A DNA stretch of 60,000 bases from Nymphaea colorata (lineage: Eukaryota > Streptophyta > Magnoliopsida > Nymphaeales > Nymphaeaceae), in the NCBI RefSeq assembly GCF_008831285.2, contig NC_045138.2, positions 8,587,205-8,647,204 of the forward strand. The letters are read 5' to 3'. Positions 14,349-26,112 of this stretch are shown here, in pieces. The position numbers were made by a program, and so were the translations under genes. How positions within the stretch are numbered: the stretch's first letter is position 1; the number at the start of each line of letters is the position of its first letter. The notes below the pieces were generated by a model. The model saw only the letters and a program-made list of their open reading frames with translations. It was not told the DNA's origin and ran no database searches.

Positions 14349-17300
14349 GGAGCATTTAGATGACATCCCAATTGTTTACGTGCAATATTTGCATATTGCA
14401 TATAGATAGTAAAAATTAGAAAAGAAAAATATGTAACTGGCCTCTGAATAGTTATGTGGGATAGACTCGAGAGATGGGATCCAACTTATCAGTACGAGAT
14501 CTGACCATTCTTTGTGTCTTTATCAGGGACAATCATTCCAAAGACTAGACTTTGTGATATAATGTCTAGACATTGAATGTTGTCCAAATCCTATATATAT
14601 TAAAACAAATATCCCTAATTTTTTAAAAGATTTGATTCAAAATCTAAGTGGATAATAAGATATTAGGGTTTATGAACTGAAAAAAAAATTAAAGAGATCC
14701 ACACATGCTGACCTAGGGTAATATGATGCATGCACCTAGATTACACCTGACCAGGATATGGTTTCTAGGGTTAAGGGTTCAAGTCATGGCACTGGAGATC
14801 TAATTTAATTCAAATATTTACTTCAGTCAAAGATCCAATATTAAGATTCATGATCTAGTATTCATATATGAGTTCACATAATCCAATATTGATCCAGTGT
14901 TAACGTGCAATGTCATAATCCAAATGAAATATCCAACTCTATATTGGAATCCAAGATCCAGGCTCTACACGGTTGTCTAGGGTTAAGATCCAAATTATCA
15001 TAACATAAGATCCACCATGGTTCATGATCCAAATTTTAGATCCAATATAGTTTTAGTTCTAAGATCCAAATTCACATTCATGATACAAATCTTGATCCAA
15101 TTCTGATGTAGGCATCAGAGATCCAGTTCTAAAGCCCAATGTCATAATCCAAATGAGATATCCAACTCTATATTGGAATCCAAGATGCAGGCTCTAGGGT
15201 TGTCTATGGTTAAGATCCAAATTATCATAACATAAGATGCACCATGGTTCATGATCCAAATTTTAGATCCAATATAGTTTAGATCTAAGATCCAAATTCA
15301 TATTCATGATCCAATTCATTGTATCATAAGATCCTCATTCAAATTTAAGATCGAAACTACCCTAAAGCTTTCACTTCTTGTGGGTTTGTATGATTGAATC
15401 TAATTAAGGCTTTTAGGATACCTAGGGCTCAGAGTCGACAAAAATTAGGGTTTTCAAGTAGTGGGCTTCAATGTCTGGCTTAACTAGACATTGAAGTATG
15501 TCCATGAAGGTCAATCAAGGTCCCAGTTCTAGGGTTTTGGAGACTGAGTAGAGGGTTCTAAGGCCAATTTAAGCAAAGCCTTGAAAAGACACAAGCATAG
15601 GTCCAACCTAGGCTAGACCATGATCATGTATGAATCTAGAGTTTCAAAGACTTGTTTGACAAAAAACTTGCTTTCGAAATCCACCATAAAATGAAAACTA
15701 TGATTTATAAAGAAGTGCGTTCAATTAGGGTTTTAATATGCCAGTACTATTGTTGCAAGGCGTGGTACTAGTCCCATTTGACCCAGTTTCTAGACAAACC
15801 ATGGTGTGTGCTGAATGTGGATCATGGTGCTCATTTGAAACCATGTGCAGATGCATGCATAGATCTAAGCAATTACATGAAAATGGAAATAACATGCTTT
15901 TATGCAGAGAAACAATATAGAGCTGAAATTAAAGAACTGAAATGAAAAAGAGGAAAAGAGAGGGAGGCATAGCTGACCTCCACACCTTAGCCTAGAGACA
16001 TAAAATTAAATATACTTAGGAAAGCAGAAAATATATTGCACGGATAAAAAAGCAAACTTCCATATGCAGAGAACTAAAAGCAATGATATTTGAACATTTT
16101 ATGCTCGATTCTCAATGCAAACAAGATGATATGATGTTCTATGAAGAGTTTTGAAAGTAGCTCGTTCTGTTTCTATGGCGTCAGAATCCATATAATATAT
16201 GACATATAAAGCATATATATTTGGTGCAAACCCACGGTGTCTAGATTCAATGCAACTAAAGCTTGGATCAAGGTCAGTTCTGAGATTTAGAGCATGACGT
16301 GGATCTAGTGATTGTTATAGAAAGCATATCTCAGATATGACACTTGATTTGGATCCAAGAACTGAATTCAGGGACTTCAATATGAGAAAATTTAGCTTAT
16401 AGATCTGGATTTGATGTCAAGATCTGAAAATGAAGACAGAGAAATTGTGCATGCTCTTGCCAGGCTTAGTTTGGGCTAGGTAGGCTCATACATAATGAGT
16501 TCACAGGTCAAGTTCTATGTTAAGTCTAGATTTAGTTAGATGCAGCTTCCACTGGCTTGGCTCAAGTCTGGCTCTAACTAGGTCCAACTCGAAGTTCAGT
16601 TCTATCAGCCTAGGTTTAACTTCACATGGGCTCAGTAGTCCCTAAGCTCATGCATGACCCTAAATTAGGTGTCTGTCGCATTAACTTACGTTTATATAGA
16701 AGTAATGCATACATCGAGAAGGACAAATTTACCTCTTGCATGAAAACCAGGTTTTGCGACTTGGGTGGGCTGACTGCACCCCACCGTGGGTCAGCTCAAG
16801 TTGTAGTTGTGCGCCAACTTTCAATTCAAAATTCCTCCATTTATCCCTCCAAAATTACAAATTTCTAAATTGACTGGACTGTAAATGACTATATGCAGAC
16901 ACCATGAATGGAAATATTGAGAAATAAGATTTAGGGCATGCCATTTCCATCTGAACTCTGAAATACTCTAGTAAAATATATCTGATCTCTTATCAATGAA
17001 GAAAGTAAAACTTGATGCCACATTGATCAAAATTGAGCTCACAAGATGAGTTGTGTGCTAAGTGAGATGTCTAGAATTAGACAACCATTAGTGAATAAAA
17101 ATCTAATTGAGCTCAATCTAAAGAAAATGAACTCGATACTTAGATCCAACACTGAAGAATATGATCCTAGGTCAATATGAGTTGACTAGTTTTGATCAAG
17201 CCCAAACTAAGGTTAGATCCTACCAAGTAGGTGAGAGAGTGACAGAGTGTAATCAGACAGTTTAGTTTAAAATGGAAATTTGGATCTTGGAATTGAAAGT

Positions 17301-17690
17301 AACTTCTGTTTAAATTATGTTGCATGGGAGGTGACCTTAACTTGATTTCAATCAGGTTTGACAATGTCATGGTGATCTACAATTGACAGGTGATTTGGTT
17401 CAATGAGATGCCTTGTGTTGGAATGAGATGGTTTGAACTAAGTAAAAGTTGACAGGTTGACTCTGATGACCCTTAAAGACTTGTAAAGGTGAGAGTTAGC
17501 CCAATTGAGTAGGTTTGGGCTATTATCAAAGTTCATGTGGTTTTCTAAAGTTTAGGCATAGAGTGGACATTTGCTAAGGTGACAACAACCTATTAGTTTC
17601 CTAGACATTAGGTGCTTGATGCTTAGATGAGATAAATGGGGAATTGGTTCAGGATTAACGGCTTTCCAATCTGAAATACTTTTAAAAACT
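14349..17690. other. Non-coding repetitive region rich in 'ATCCAA' and 'GATCTAG' words
   Basis: The stretch lacks protein homology and long open frames. From about 14600 to 15360 the words AGATCCAA, CATGATCC and ATCCAATAT recur irregularly. Related GATCT/GATCCA words reappear at 16250-16450 and 17140-17220. Such texture suggests a decayed satellite-like or transposon-internal sequence. I cannot assign it to a known family. Confidence 0.5.
14909..15320. repeat. Tandem duplication, period about 229 bp
   Basis: The block starting AATGTCATAATCCAAATGA at 14909 recurs at 15138 with about 95% identity by eye over some 180 bases. Shared landmarks are TATCCAACTCTATATTGGAA, ACCATGGTTCATGATCC and TTTAGATCCAATATAGTTT. 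Small indels separate the copies (for example the extra ACAC near 14966). Confidence 0.85.
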
Positions 17691-17739
17691 AGGTCAAAAT
17701 TAACATGAAGGGGTAAAATGGTAATTTAGCTAATATAAA

Positions 17740-17990
17740 AAATTTGGAGCGTTTGCACAAGCTTTGGTCTAAATCAAGTTTTTGGAGTATTTGGGTAAAG
17801 GAAAACTTATATTTGACAAAAAGACTTGGTTTTATAAAAGGGAGTAAAAAACCCAATGCTCTTAGGTTATCCAGAGTAGCCAGGTTTTGGGTGTCACCCA
17901 AATAAACAAAATTTTCAAATCTCACCAAAAACTTGGTTTTACAAAACCAAGTTTTCATGAACTGGTTTATATTTTCCATGTGCCCCCCTA
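17740..17990. repeat. Diverged third copy of the 13.4-14.3 kb repeat family
   Basis: The motif ATAAAAGGGAGTAAAAAACCC at 17834 matches the copies at 13507 and 14212. TGGGTGTCACCCAAATAAACA and the self-complementary pair CTTGGTTTTAC/AAAACCAAG also recur. The right edge TGCCCCCCTAA resembles TGCCCCTTA at 14340. No coding is present. Confidence 0.5.
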
Positions 17991-19739
17991 ACGTGTTGCT
18001 AAATTTGGAAGACCATAAGCCACTAATTTTTGCCCCTTAAAAGACCACCCATTATAATTGAAAAAATTTCTTGCCAATTTGTTGAACTGGTTATTTTAGG
18101 CAAATATGCACATCTAATATTTTAAGAGGGATCTAATAAGGTAATGCTAAGAAGACCTAAACAAAAAAGGTAAGACAAGTTTAGCTCGATGATTGTGTGT
18201 CTATACGTGCATGCACGTGCCCAATGTTCGTCCAGTAGCAGTAGCAATATCCTTGCTTGTTATAATATTAACCAAAGAAAAAATAAGGGGCAGCCTTCAA
18301 ATTTAGAGAAATTTATGAATAGGACCTCAAATTTTGATATATTTATAAACAACCAGCTAACATTTGAGAAACTACAAATAACTGCTTAACCTATACCACG
18401 ACTTGCAGACACATGCTTTATAAATGAAGTCGTTAAAGTATATAGAGTGTGACCATTTTCCCCCTGATAAGAAAAAAGTTCCTTCAAAGAAAAGAGTCAT
18501 TTGAAATTTACATATCCCCTGCTGGTCTAATTGTTGGTATAAGAAGGCAAGAGAGGGTAGTGAAAATTTATAAAGGTGCTTTATGAACTTTCATTTTCTT
18601 AAAATTAATGATCTATATTAAGAGTAAGTTCTTGATTTTAGTTTACATGTTCGGGAAGCAGAAAACTCTCACGTCTCACGTTTTTAATGGAGTTAGTCGG
18701 TAGTCAGTTTTTGTTTCGAATTTCCAGAACATCAAGTTATAATGTATGAGGTGCCACCTGAAAGTACTAAAAGCATTCCTGAACCTTAACATATAAAGGA
18801 AGGGAAGGGAAGTGAGGTGACTTCTGTCTAAACGGTGAGATTTCCTTCGTTTTTATTAAATACATTGAAAAAAAAGTTCATTTATGAAGTACGTCGGTGA
18901 ATTATTTTGTGAATTTAAGTTGTTTGTAATTTTCAACATAATAAGTGCTTATTTGTAAATACATTAAACCTAGAGCATTGATCTACAAAATGAGTAATTT
19001 CTCTAACATGTGGAGTGGTAGGGACCGATACACCCTATGATTGACCATAAGAGGTGCTCGAGGGTTTTCCGTTTTATATTCGAGTGCATTTTCGGCCTTT
19101 GAATAAACCTTTTCTCCTTCCATTTTTGCCCTTCAACACTTCACTTCCTAAAATATTTTAGGAAAAAATTGAGAAGATATTTAAGATACTTTCATTTGGA
19201 TTGGCTGATACACGCTCTAACAAGATCAACACGACATTATACGTTTTATTATTTTAAACTTATAAAAGAAGGTAAAGCATTTTTAATTATTTTAAAATTT
19301 AAAAATAAAAAAAGAAAGACAACATAGGCTGTTATTGATGCGGGACAAACATCAATATCTACACCATTTCTATAATTTAAGAAGAGAGAGAAAGGGGGTG
19401 CTTTGACGGCAAACTTGTGGTACAAGTATCTATTTTTATTAGATTTTTTCAATGTACAGATGAAAGAAAAATAGGAGCCGTCGATTTGTCAAGATCTAAG
19501 GGCCCAAATAAATTCCTGAATTGCAAGGAAGAAAGAGCAGTAGAAAGGCAGATGAAAAAGTAATAAGGCGACCTCGTCTCAAATTAATGACCGTCATCAC
19601 TTTTATAATAATTGATGAAGGGAAGGGAAGAACTACAAAATGGGAGGCGAAAAGAAGGTCGGAAAATCTCCCTTTTTCCATTTCATGTCTCCACGTTGAA
19701 TCAGGAAAGACAGAGAGACCGCCCTTTCTCTCCCGTTTG
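17991..19739. other. Spacer upstream of the PPR gene
   Basis: No coding sequence, RNA gene or definable transposon was found. The segment is AT-rich with scattered purine runs and probably includes distal promoter sequence of the PPR gene. Confidence 0.55.
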
Positions 19740-20303
19740 CTAGGAAACTTCGAAGTTTTCTAGCTGCTGTGTGGAGAGAGAGAGAGAGTTGCGTCCAGGA
19801 TGCTGGGAACGACCGGGTATGCAGCCCTCTCTCTCTCCATTTTGTTCTACCTTCTCCAAACACCAATTTGGTGACCATGGTCGTGCTCGGATATCCCTGA
19901 AGAAGAAAGGCATGCTCCCTCTCTCTCTCTGGTTTGTGGGTATAATTAGTTATTGCCAATCTCTCATTTCAGCTACAATTTTGATTTCTTTCTAGTTCTC
20001 TTGGTGCTGTGTGTGGAGGAGAGCATGCTATTGCAAATCGGATGTTTTTTCTGCTGTTTTTGGATATTATGGTGGGGTTCAGCAGGGGAACTTGTGGTAG
20101 AAAGGAAAAGGAGAAAGCAGGGAATGGGTGGTGATTTTTTGGGGTTATTTTGTTGTTGGCCTAGAACGATGGCACTCTGTGTCGTTATTCCAGTCGGGTT
20201 CAGCTTCAGATTCTCTATTGATTCTTGTGTATCTTTTCTAGCTCCTAGCTCAGCAGCTGATATTTGGTTGCCCGATTCTCGGTTCTGTGATTCCATGTTG
20301 AAC
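19740..20303 (+). promoter_or_regulatory. Putative promoter and 5' leader of the PPR gene
   Basis: Base composition rises here relative to the flanks. CT/GA runs (19780-19797, 19831-19846, 19918-19931) are typical of plant core promoters and leaders. A consensus splice donor, GTGAGT, begins at 20304. The coding start at 22019 is directly preceded by a polypyrimidine tract and CAG, so a leader intron of roughly 1.7 kb (20304-22018) is likely. The start of transcription cannot be fixed from sequence, and another donor is possible. Confidence 0.35.
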
Positions 20304-22018
20304 GTGAGTCCTCGTGAACGGTATGCCTCAACTCGCATCGGAGACGAACGAGGCGGAAATATATAGTTCTTTCACCGGTTTCTCTTGGTTCTGATGGAAA
20401 TTGTTAAACCAATTGGAGTAGATACTAATGTTTTGTAGTTGGCGGTAATAGGGAGACTAGCTTTGTGCAATGATGCGTTGTTGGAAGTCAAGAATCTGAC
20501 AGCCTTTAAATAGAGCATCTCCAAACTTTTAGTGGCGTTTTTTGTGCTTTCAAGTGAGGTCCTTGTTTGTTCGAAAGTGATTTTGGCCCTGTGTTAGTGG
20601 TTTGCGGTTCTTCATTGTCTTACGCCCTTTGTATACTCTAATAATTGATGGTTGTTGCTGGTCTGCACCACCAAGTTCAATTTTTTAATGTTTTAATTTC
20701 TTTTTATCCTGATGCCTGCCAAATACTGCTGCTCAAATTGAATGAGTCGATATTTAGGTGTCTCATAAACTTAATGCATTGCTACTGAGTATGTAAAGCA
20801 AGGTATAGGTACACACTAAACGTATAATGTTTCCTATGCTGTGTAATAATTGCCCTACTAGTAATATTGTACATCTACACAAGTGTAACCCATTTGCATG
20901 CCCGCAGACACACATATATGCGATCAAAGACACGTGCAAAACCTGAATAATGACTTACAGTGCATACTGCTCCTCAAATATATCAAGAAAAAATATACAG
21001 TGCCCTGCTTATGAAAGCATACTCTGCATATGCAAATGCTCCGGGCCAGAAGCACCAAGACTGACACTACTGCAGTATGGTTTGAGATATGCTGATGTTA
21101 TAATATATGAAGTATATTTCATTTCAGCAACACTTACTAGGCTAGAGTCACTATAAAAATTGCTGTTAATTTTTTTTTTCTGCATGGTGATATATTTCAG
21201 GCTTTAAGCTGATATTTTAGTCAAATTAATGAATCCTATCTCTGGTATTTTAACCTCTATTTATTGAGCATAGAGACTTTCCCTTCACTATTTCACATAA
21301 GATGGAGGTAGAAGTTAGAACTACTAATGAAATTTCAAACTTATCATAAACAAAGTCAAGGAAAGAGTAAGGGCTACAAGAAAATCAGACTTTAAGGGTG
21401 CAGAAGTCCTGGAGGAAAGATGGTGTCAGGGAGAACCTTTTGTCATAGGAATGCTTAGCTTCGTCTATTTGGAGGGAAAGCAATCCACCATTTAGAATCA
21501 TGTTATGCTTTGGGCTGAAGGGAACATATGCTGCTGGGTACAGTTTCTTGATGTAAATCAAAACGATTTCATAGCAGTGGATTTTAGGTAATCCAAAAGA
21601 AATGTTTGATGCATAAAAGAATTTTGTTTAACTGCTTCCGTCTTCCAAAAAACCAAGATAAATTTCCAAGGAATTTTCAGGTTACTTCCTTGAATCGTAG
21701 AGTGCTGTTTTTGTAGCGTCTCATTCTTATACCTGCAGCGAGGGCTTTAAGTCCAGTGGTCATCTGCACGAATTCTTGAAAGATGGCAGTTTACCTTTTG
21801 TTAAGTTCCTGTCAGTTGATTCCCCAAACCTTCATTCAGATCTCATAAAGAAGTGGAGTTGTTGGGCATCCTTCAAATGCTGATAGTTACTTGAGTGAGA
21901 ATTTGATATTGTAGGTTGAACTATGAAGATAAAAAAAGGGTATGAGATTATTTATTGGTTCACTTGTTTGGCAACTCATTGTTGCTCACAAATTTCCTAC
22001 AAAAACTATTTTTTGCAG

Positions 22019-24736
22019 ATGATGCTAAGACCAAAACAGGTTGTCCCCATTTGCAAGTGTGCAAGGTCTTTTATTCTTGCTGGTTCAAGAAGTAACAACC
22101 AGGATGGTAGTGCATCTAGTTGTTCTGATGAGGAGAAGTGCACCTCAGAAAAGCATTCTAAGAAATCACATGCTTATTTTTCAAGAGACTTTTCCACCTT
22201 GATATCTTCCACTAAAGGAGCATCTCCAACAAGGCCACGTGTTGTTTCTGGTAATGGAACAGCCAAAAGAGATGCCCATCCAGCTCCTTTGCCTCACGTT
22301 GACCTTGTTTCGGGTTCAGAACTGGACAAAAGTCTTGTTTCACATGGCAAGGCACAAGATTATGGGCAAGATGAGAGTCATTCTCAGACGTTATTCACTG
22401 AGCAGATCATCAAGGCAGGTGTTGCAACTGTGGGCTTTATCTCAGACATAGTGCAGTACTTTCCCACTTCAAATATAAATGCTTTAAATGTCATACCTCA
22501 GAATTTCATGGTTGACCCAGGGAAGTCCAGTGGAAAATTGTCAAAGAGCAAGACTACAAAAATAACTAATCCTACTCAAGGGCACGACAAGTCATCTATT
22601 GATAAGGGGCCAAAAACTACTGTTTATGCTCATCATGATTGCAGTCAGCCTGCAAAACCGCATTCCAGAAAGGGAGCACAAAATCTTGAAGCCAATTCTG
22701 CCAAAGCGCATTCTGAGATCCCTGGTCCATCGTCCTCATATCCTCAATATCTTGAAGCCAATTCTGCCAAAGCGCATTCTGAGATCCCTGGTCCATCGTC
22801 CTCATGTCCTCAATATGAGCGTAAATGTATACCACAGGGATCAAAATCTTACCTTGATAGGAGACAGGGCAATCCGAAATTTTTCAGTGGGAAAGAGAAG
22901 ATACCTCAAAAAAGAGAAACAGGAAAACTTCAAGGTACTGCATCTGTTGATAACTTTTGCAGAAACCCCTTGGCTTCAAAGAGCACAAGTATGGGGCCAG
23001 CCTCTTGGGCCAGGCAGGGAAGTTTTCCAAATGATGCAGCGAAAGGAGCTGAAGGTACTGTCTACAACACACTGAGACATCTCAAATGGTGGGGACGTGC
23101 AGCAGAATCTTCTCTTAGGAACCTGAATTGCAACATGAATGCCTACCAAGCAAATCAACTATTGAAGTTGCTGAAAAACCATTCAGTGGCTCTTGGCTTT
23201 TTCTATTGGTTGAAACGTCAGCCAGGTTATAAGCATGACAGCCACTGCTACACCACAATGATTGGCATTCTGGGAAATGCTCAGCAATTTGCAATGATAA
23301 CTAGGTTGCTTGATGAGATGGTGAGAGATGGGTGTCAACCAAACGTGGTCACGTATAATCGTCTGATTCACAGTTATGGGAGAGCTAGTCTTCTCCCTGA
23401 GGCTGTCAACCTCTTCTACAAGATGCAGAAGGCTGGTTGTGAGCCTGACAGGGTCACATACTGCACCCTCATTGACATCCATGCAAAATCTGGCCTTTTT
23501 GATGTTGCAATGGATATGTACCACAGGATGCTTGAAGTGGGCCTCACACCAGATACATTTACATATGGCGTGATCATCAACTGCCTTGGAAAAGCTGGCC
23601 ATCTGGCCCCTGCGTATAGGCTCTTCTGTGAGATGGTTGCAAGTGGATGTGTACCTAATATAATTACTTATAATATCATGATAACCCTGCATGCAAAGGC
23701 AAGAAATTTCTCTACTGCATTGAAACTTTACCAAGATATGCAAAATGCCGGTTTCCATCCTGATAACGTGACATACAATATCATTATGGAGGTGCTTGGT
23801 CATTGTGGGCATCTGGACCAAGCTGAAGCAGTTTTTGAACAGATGAAGAGGCAGAATTTGGTCCCAGATGAGCCGGTTTATGGTCTTCTAATTGATCTGT
23901 GGGGCAAGGCGGGGAATATTTTGAAGGCTCAGAGATGGTATCAGTCTATGCTGGATGCTGGCTTGAAGCCAAATGTCCCAACATGCAACTCTTTGCTAAG
24001 CGCATTTCTTAGACTCCACTTGTTTGCCGATGCGTACAAGGTGCTGCAGTCGATGATGAGCTTAGGACTTAATCCTTCGTCGCAAACTTATACTTTGTTG
24101 CTTAGCTGCTGCACTGCAGACACATCATCACGTGAGGTTATGTTCTCCTGCCATGAGCTTATGTCAGTGACTGGTCATCCTGCACATTCTTTCTTGTCTA
24201 CCATGCCATCAGCTGGGCCTGATGGCCAAAATGTGCGCGACCATGCAACCAAGTTTTTGGATTTGATGCATAAAGAGGACAGAGAGAGCAAGAGGGGTCT
24301 TGTGGATGCTGTTATAGACTTCCTCCATAAGTTTGATCTTAAGGAGGAGGCTGGTTCTGTTTGGGATGTTGCATCACTCAATGTCTATCCTCATGCAGTG
24401 ACAGAGAAGCAGCAGTCTTATTGGCTCATCAATTTGCACTTTATGTCCAATGGGACTGCGGTTGTGGCTGTGTCAAGAACTTTGGCCTGGTTCAGAAAGC
24501 AGATGCTTGCATCTGGTGGTCTGTCACCTGACCGCATTGACATTGTTACTGGCTGGGGAAGGCGCAGCAGGGTCACTGGAACGTCTCTTGTGAGGCAGTC
24601 TGTGTATGATCTACTTCAAATATTTGGATTTCCTTTTGTTACTGAAAATGGTAATTGCGGCTGTTTTGTAGGGTATGGAGAGCCTCTCAACAATTGGTTG
24701 CATAATTCTTATGTGGAACGGATGCACCTTATATAA
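22019..24736 (+). CDS. P-class PPR protein with C-terminal SMR domain (At1g74750/At1g18900 type)
   Basis: The product is predicted to bind organellar RNA. Start: the frame is open from 21923, but ATG at 22019 follows a splice acceptor (ATTTTTTGCAG) and begins MMLRPKQVVPICKCARSF, which fits this subfamily from memory, giving 905 residues. The N-terminus is basic and low in acidic residues, like an organelle transit peptide. Residues to about 350 are Ser/Lys-rich and poorly conserved. After LRHLKWWGRAAE come nine contiguous 35-residue P-type PPR motifs, about residues 407-721 (for example NVVTYNRLIHSYGRA). The SMR domain follows at about 795-900. Its first motif reads INLH (804-807), with Asn where LDLH is usual, and the second reads TGWGRRS (844-850). 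The C-terminus is YVERMHLI. Coding appears to sit in one exon. Target RNA is unknown. Confidence 0.93.
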   Translation: MMLRPKQVVPICKCARSFILAGSRSNNQDGSASSCSDEEKCTSEKHSKKSHAYFSRDFSTLISSTKGASPTRPRVVSGNGTAKRDAHPAPLPHVDLVSGSELDKSLVSHGKAQDYGQDESHSQTLFTEQIIKAGVATVGFISDIVQYFPTSNINALNVIPQNFMVDPGKSSGKLSKSKTTKITNPTQGHDKSSIDKGPKTTVYAHHDCSQPAKPHSRKGAQNLEANSAKAHSEIPGPSSSYPQYLEANSAKAHSEIPGPSSSCPQYERKCIPQGSKSYLDRRQGNPKFFSGKEKIPQKRETGKLQGTASVDNFCRNPLASKSTSMGPASWARQGSFPNDAAKGAEGTVYNTLRHLKWWGRAAESSLRNLNCNMNAYQANQLLKLLKNHSVALGFFYWLKRQPGYKHDSHCYTTMIGILGNAQQFAMITRLLDEMVRDGCQPNVVTYNRLIHSYGRASLLPEAVNLFYKMQKAGCEPDRVTYCTLIDIHAKSGLFDVAMDMYHRMLEVGLTPDTFTYGVIINCLGKAGHLAPAYRLFCEMVASGCVPNIITYNIMITLHAKARNFSTALKLYQDMQNAGFHPDNVTYNIIMEVLGHCGHLDQAEAVFEQMKRQNLVPDEPVYGLLIDLWGKAGNILKAQRWYQSMLDAGLKPNVPTCNSLLSAFLRLHLFADAYKVLQSMMSLGLNPSSQTYTLLLSCCTADTSSREVMFSCHELMSVTGHPAHSFLSTMPSAGPDGQNVRDHATKFLDLMHKEDRESKRGLVDAVIDFLHKFDLKEEAGSVWDVASLNVYPHAVTEKQQSYWLINLHFMSNGTAVVAVSRTLAWFRKQMLASGGLSPDRIDIVTGWGRRSRVTGTSLVRQSVYDLLQIFGFPFVTENGNCGCFVGYGEPLNNWLHNSYVERMHLI
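22685..22816 (+). repeat. In-frame 66-bp tandem duplication in the PPR N-terminal region
   Basis: Two copies with period 66 encode LEANSAKAHSEIPGPSSS(Y/C)PQY twice. The copies differ at a single visible base (TAT/TGT), so the duplication is recent. It lies in the linker between transit peptide and PPR array, where length change is likely tolerated. Confidence 0.97.
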
Positions 24737-25228
24737 GCTTATTTATTAGGCAGCCTTTTTTTGATGAACTGTATTTGCTGGTGTGGCTTCTCTTGCATAT
24801 AAAACATTTGCAGTCTAAAATCCGTTCTGTTTATTGAGTACTAACTTGGGGATTGCAGTGTTTGTCAAGGCTATAAAAGTTAATATTGTTGTCACAGGTT
24901 GGAGACAAGCCCAAGAGGCCTATGCCGTATGCAGCTTCTCTGTAGCGGTTGAAACTATGTGCAAATATCTCTCTCTCGCTCTCTCTCTCTGTCTTGCACA
25001 CACACACAAAAGCACGCCTCTGCGGGGACATACACTCACACATATAGTTGCTTGCTGAAGCTTTGGAAACATAGTTATGGAACCTTCTTAAACTTTGAAG
25101 CTGCCTTCACAAGCGTAGCATCATTCTCAACCATGTCGCATCGACACAGGCTCTTGGGTAGCCTCAGCAACACAGGTGGGGAAGCAGGTGTAGACAGCAA
25201 CCAACAAGTCGCAGACATGTTCAGCAAT

Positions 25229-25231
<3 letters not shown>

Positions 25232-25259
<28 letters not shown>
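25232..25259. repeat. (TA)n microsatellite
   Basis: About 14 TA units in the spacer downstream of the PPR gene. Confidence 0.95.
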
Positions 25260-26057
25260 AGTAAATATCAGTCCTACTTTAGACTCAATAAACCAGGGAA
25301 AGAGTTTCCCTTCTTAACTTGCCCACAGAAGGTGGCTCTCTCTGGCAATCTTATCTAACTGAAGCTGGTTCTCTCTCTCTCTCTTTCTTTCTCTCTTTTT
25401 ATGAAAAGGTGCAGGAGTTTCCACAACTGCTGTTCCTTTTAGTAGAATGAAATTGAAAACTTGATGTTTATGATGCATATTTTGCTATCGTGGTTGTTTT
25501 ATTTGTTTATGAATTGTAATTTGTGAATGTATGTCTTGTCTGCTTAAAATTTATTATATATGTATATATATATGTATGACTCTCTAGATAGGATTTGAGT
25601 CTCAATAATAAACTTTCAGAACACACGCACACATATGCATCCAAGAGTTTGAAAATGCTTTGCTAACCACGCTCATGTGAGATAGCTTTCCGATTATGTT
25701 ACTTGTTTTGGTGACTGACTTGAAGGATGCTTAGGTTCGGCTAATGACCATTAGACTGAGTTGAAGAAAGAGTATGCGTATGGACAGTGGACTCCAATCT
25801 TCAAGTTTGCTAGGCTGCTAGCTTTTACCAAATGTCTGTAGTGCTAAGACCTTGGAAGACTAATTTATTAGAGTTCGTAGTCCATAGTTATGAGGAAACT
25901 TGCTTTTCCTTTTGAAAAATAATTTCTAATTTGCATATTGCTTCACATGCCTCTTGGAAACGCATCACCTATTTCAATGTGTATTTTTTCAAACCATGTG
26001 GCTTCCTCTTGCTGCATGTTTCACTTGTAGCTTCATGTATTTTAAATGTTATTACAT

Positions 26058-26059
<2 letters not shown>

Positions 26060-26088
<29 letters not shown>

Positions 26089-26112
26089 TTTAAAAAGAGA
26101 GAGAGAGAGAGA
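26060..26112. repeat. (TG)n followed by (GA)n microsatellite
   Basis: About 13 TG units, a short AT spacer (AATTTAAAA) and about 8 GA units. Confidence 0.95.

Noticed and set aside
19953-20366. 137-codon open frame before the PPR gene, with an overlapping 121-codon antisense frame
   Set aside because: No homology. The region is better explained as leader and promoter. An upstream open frame role cannot be shown.
23183-23821. 212-codon open frame antisense to the PPR gene
   Set aside because: It is a shadow of the PPR array on the opposite strand, with no family resemblance of its own.
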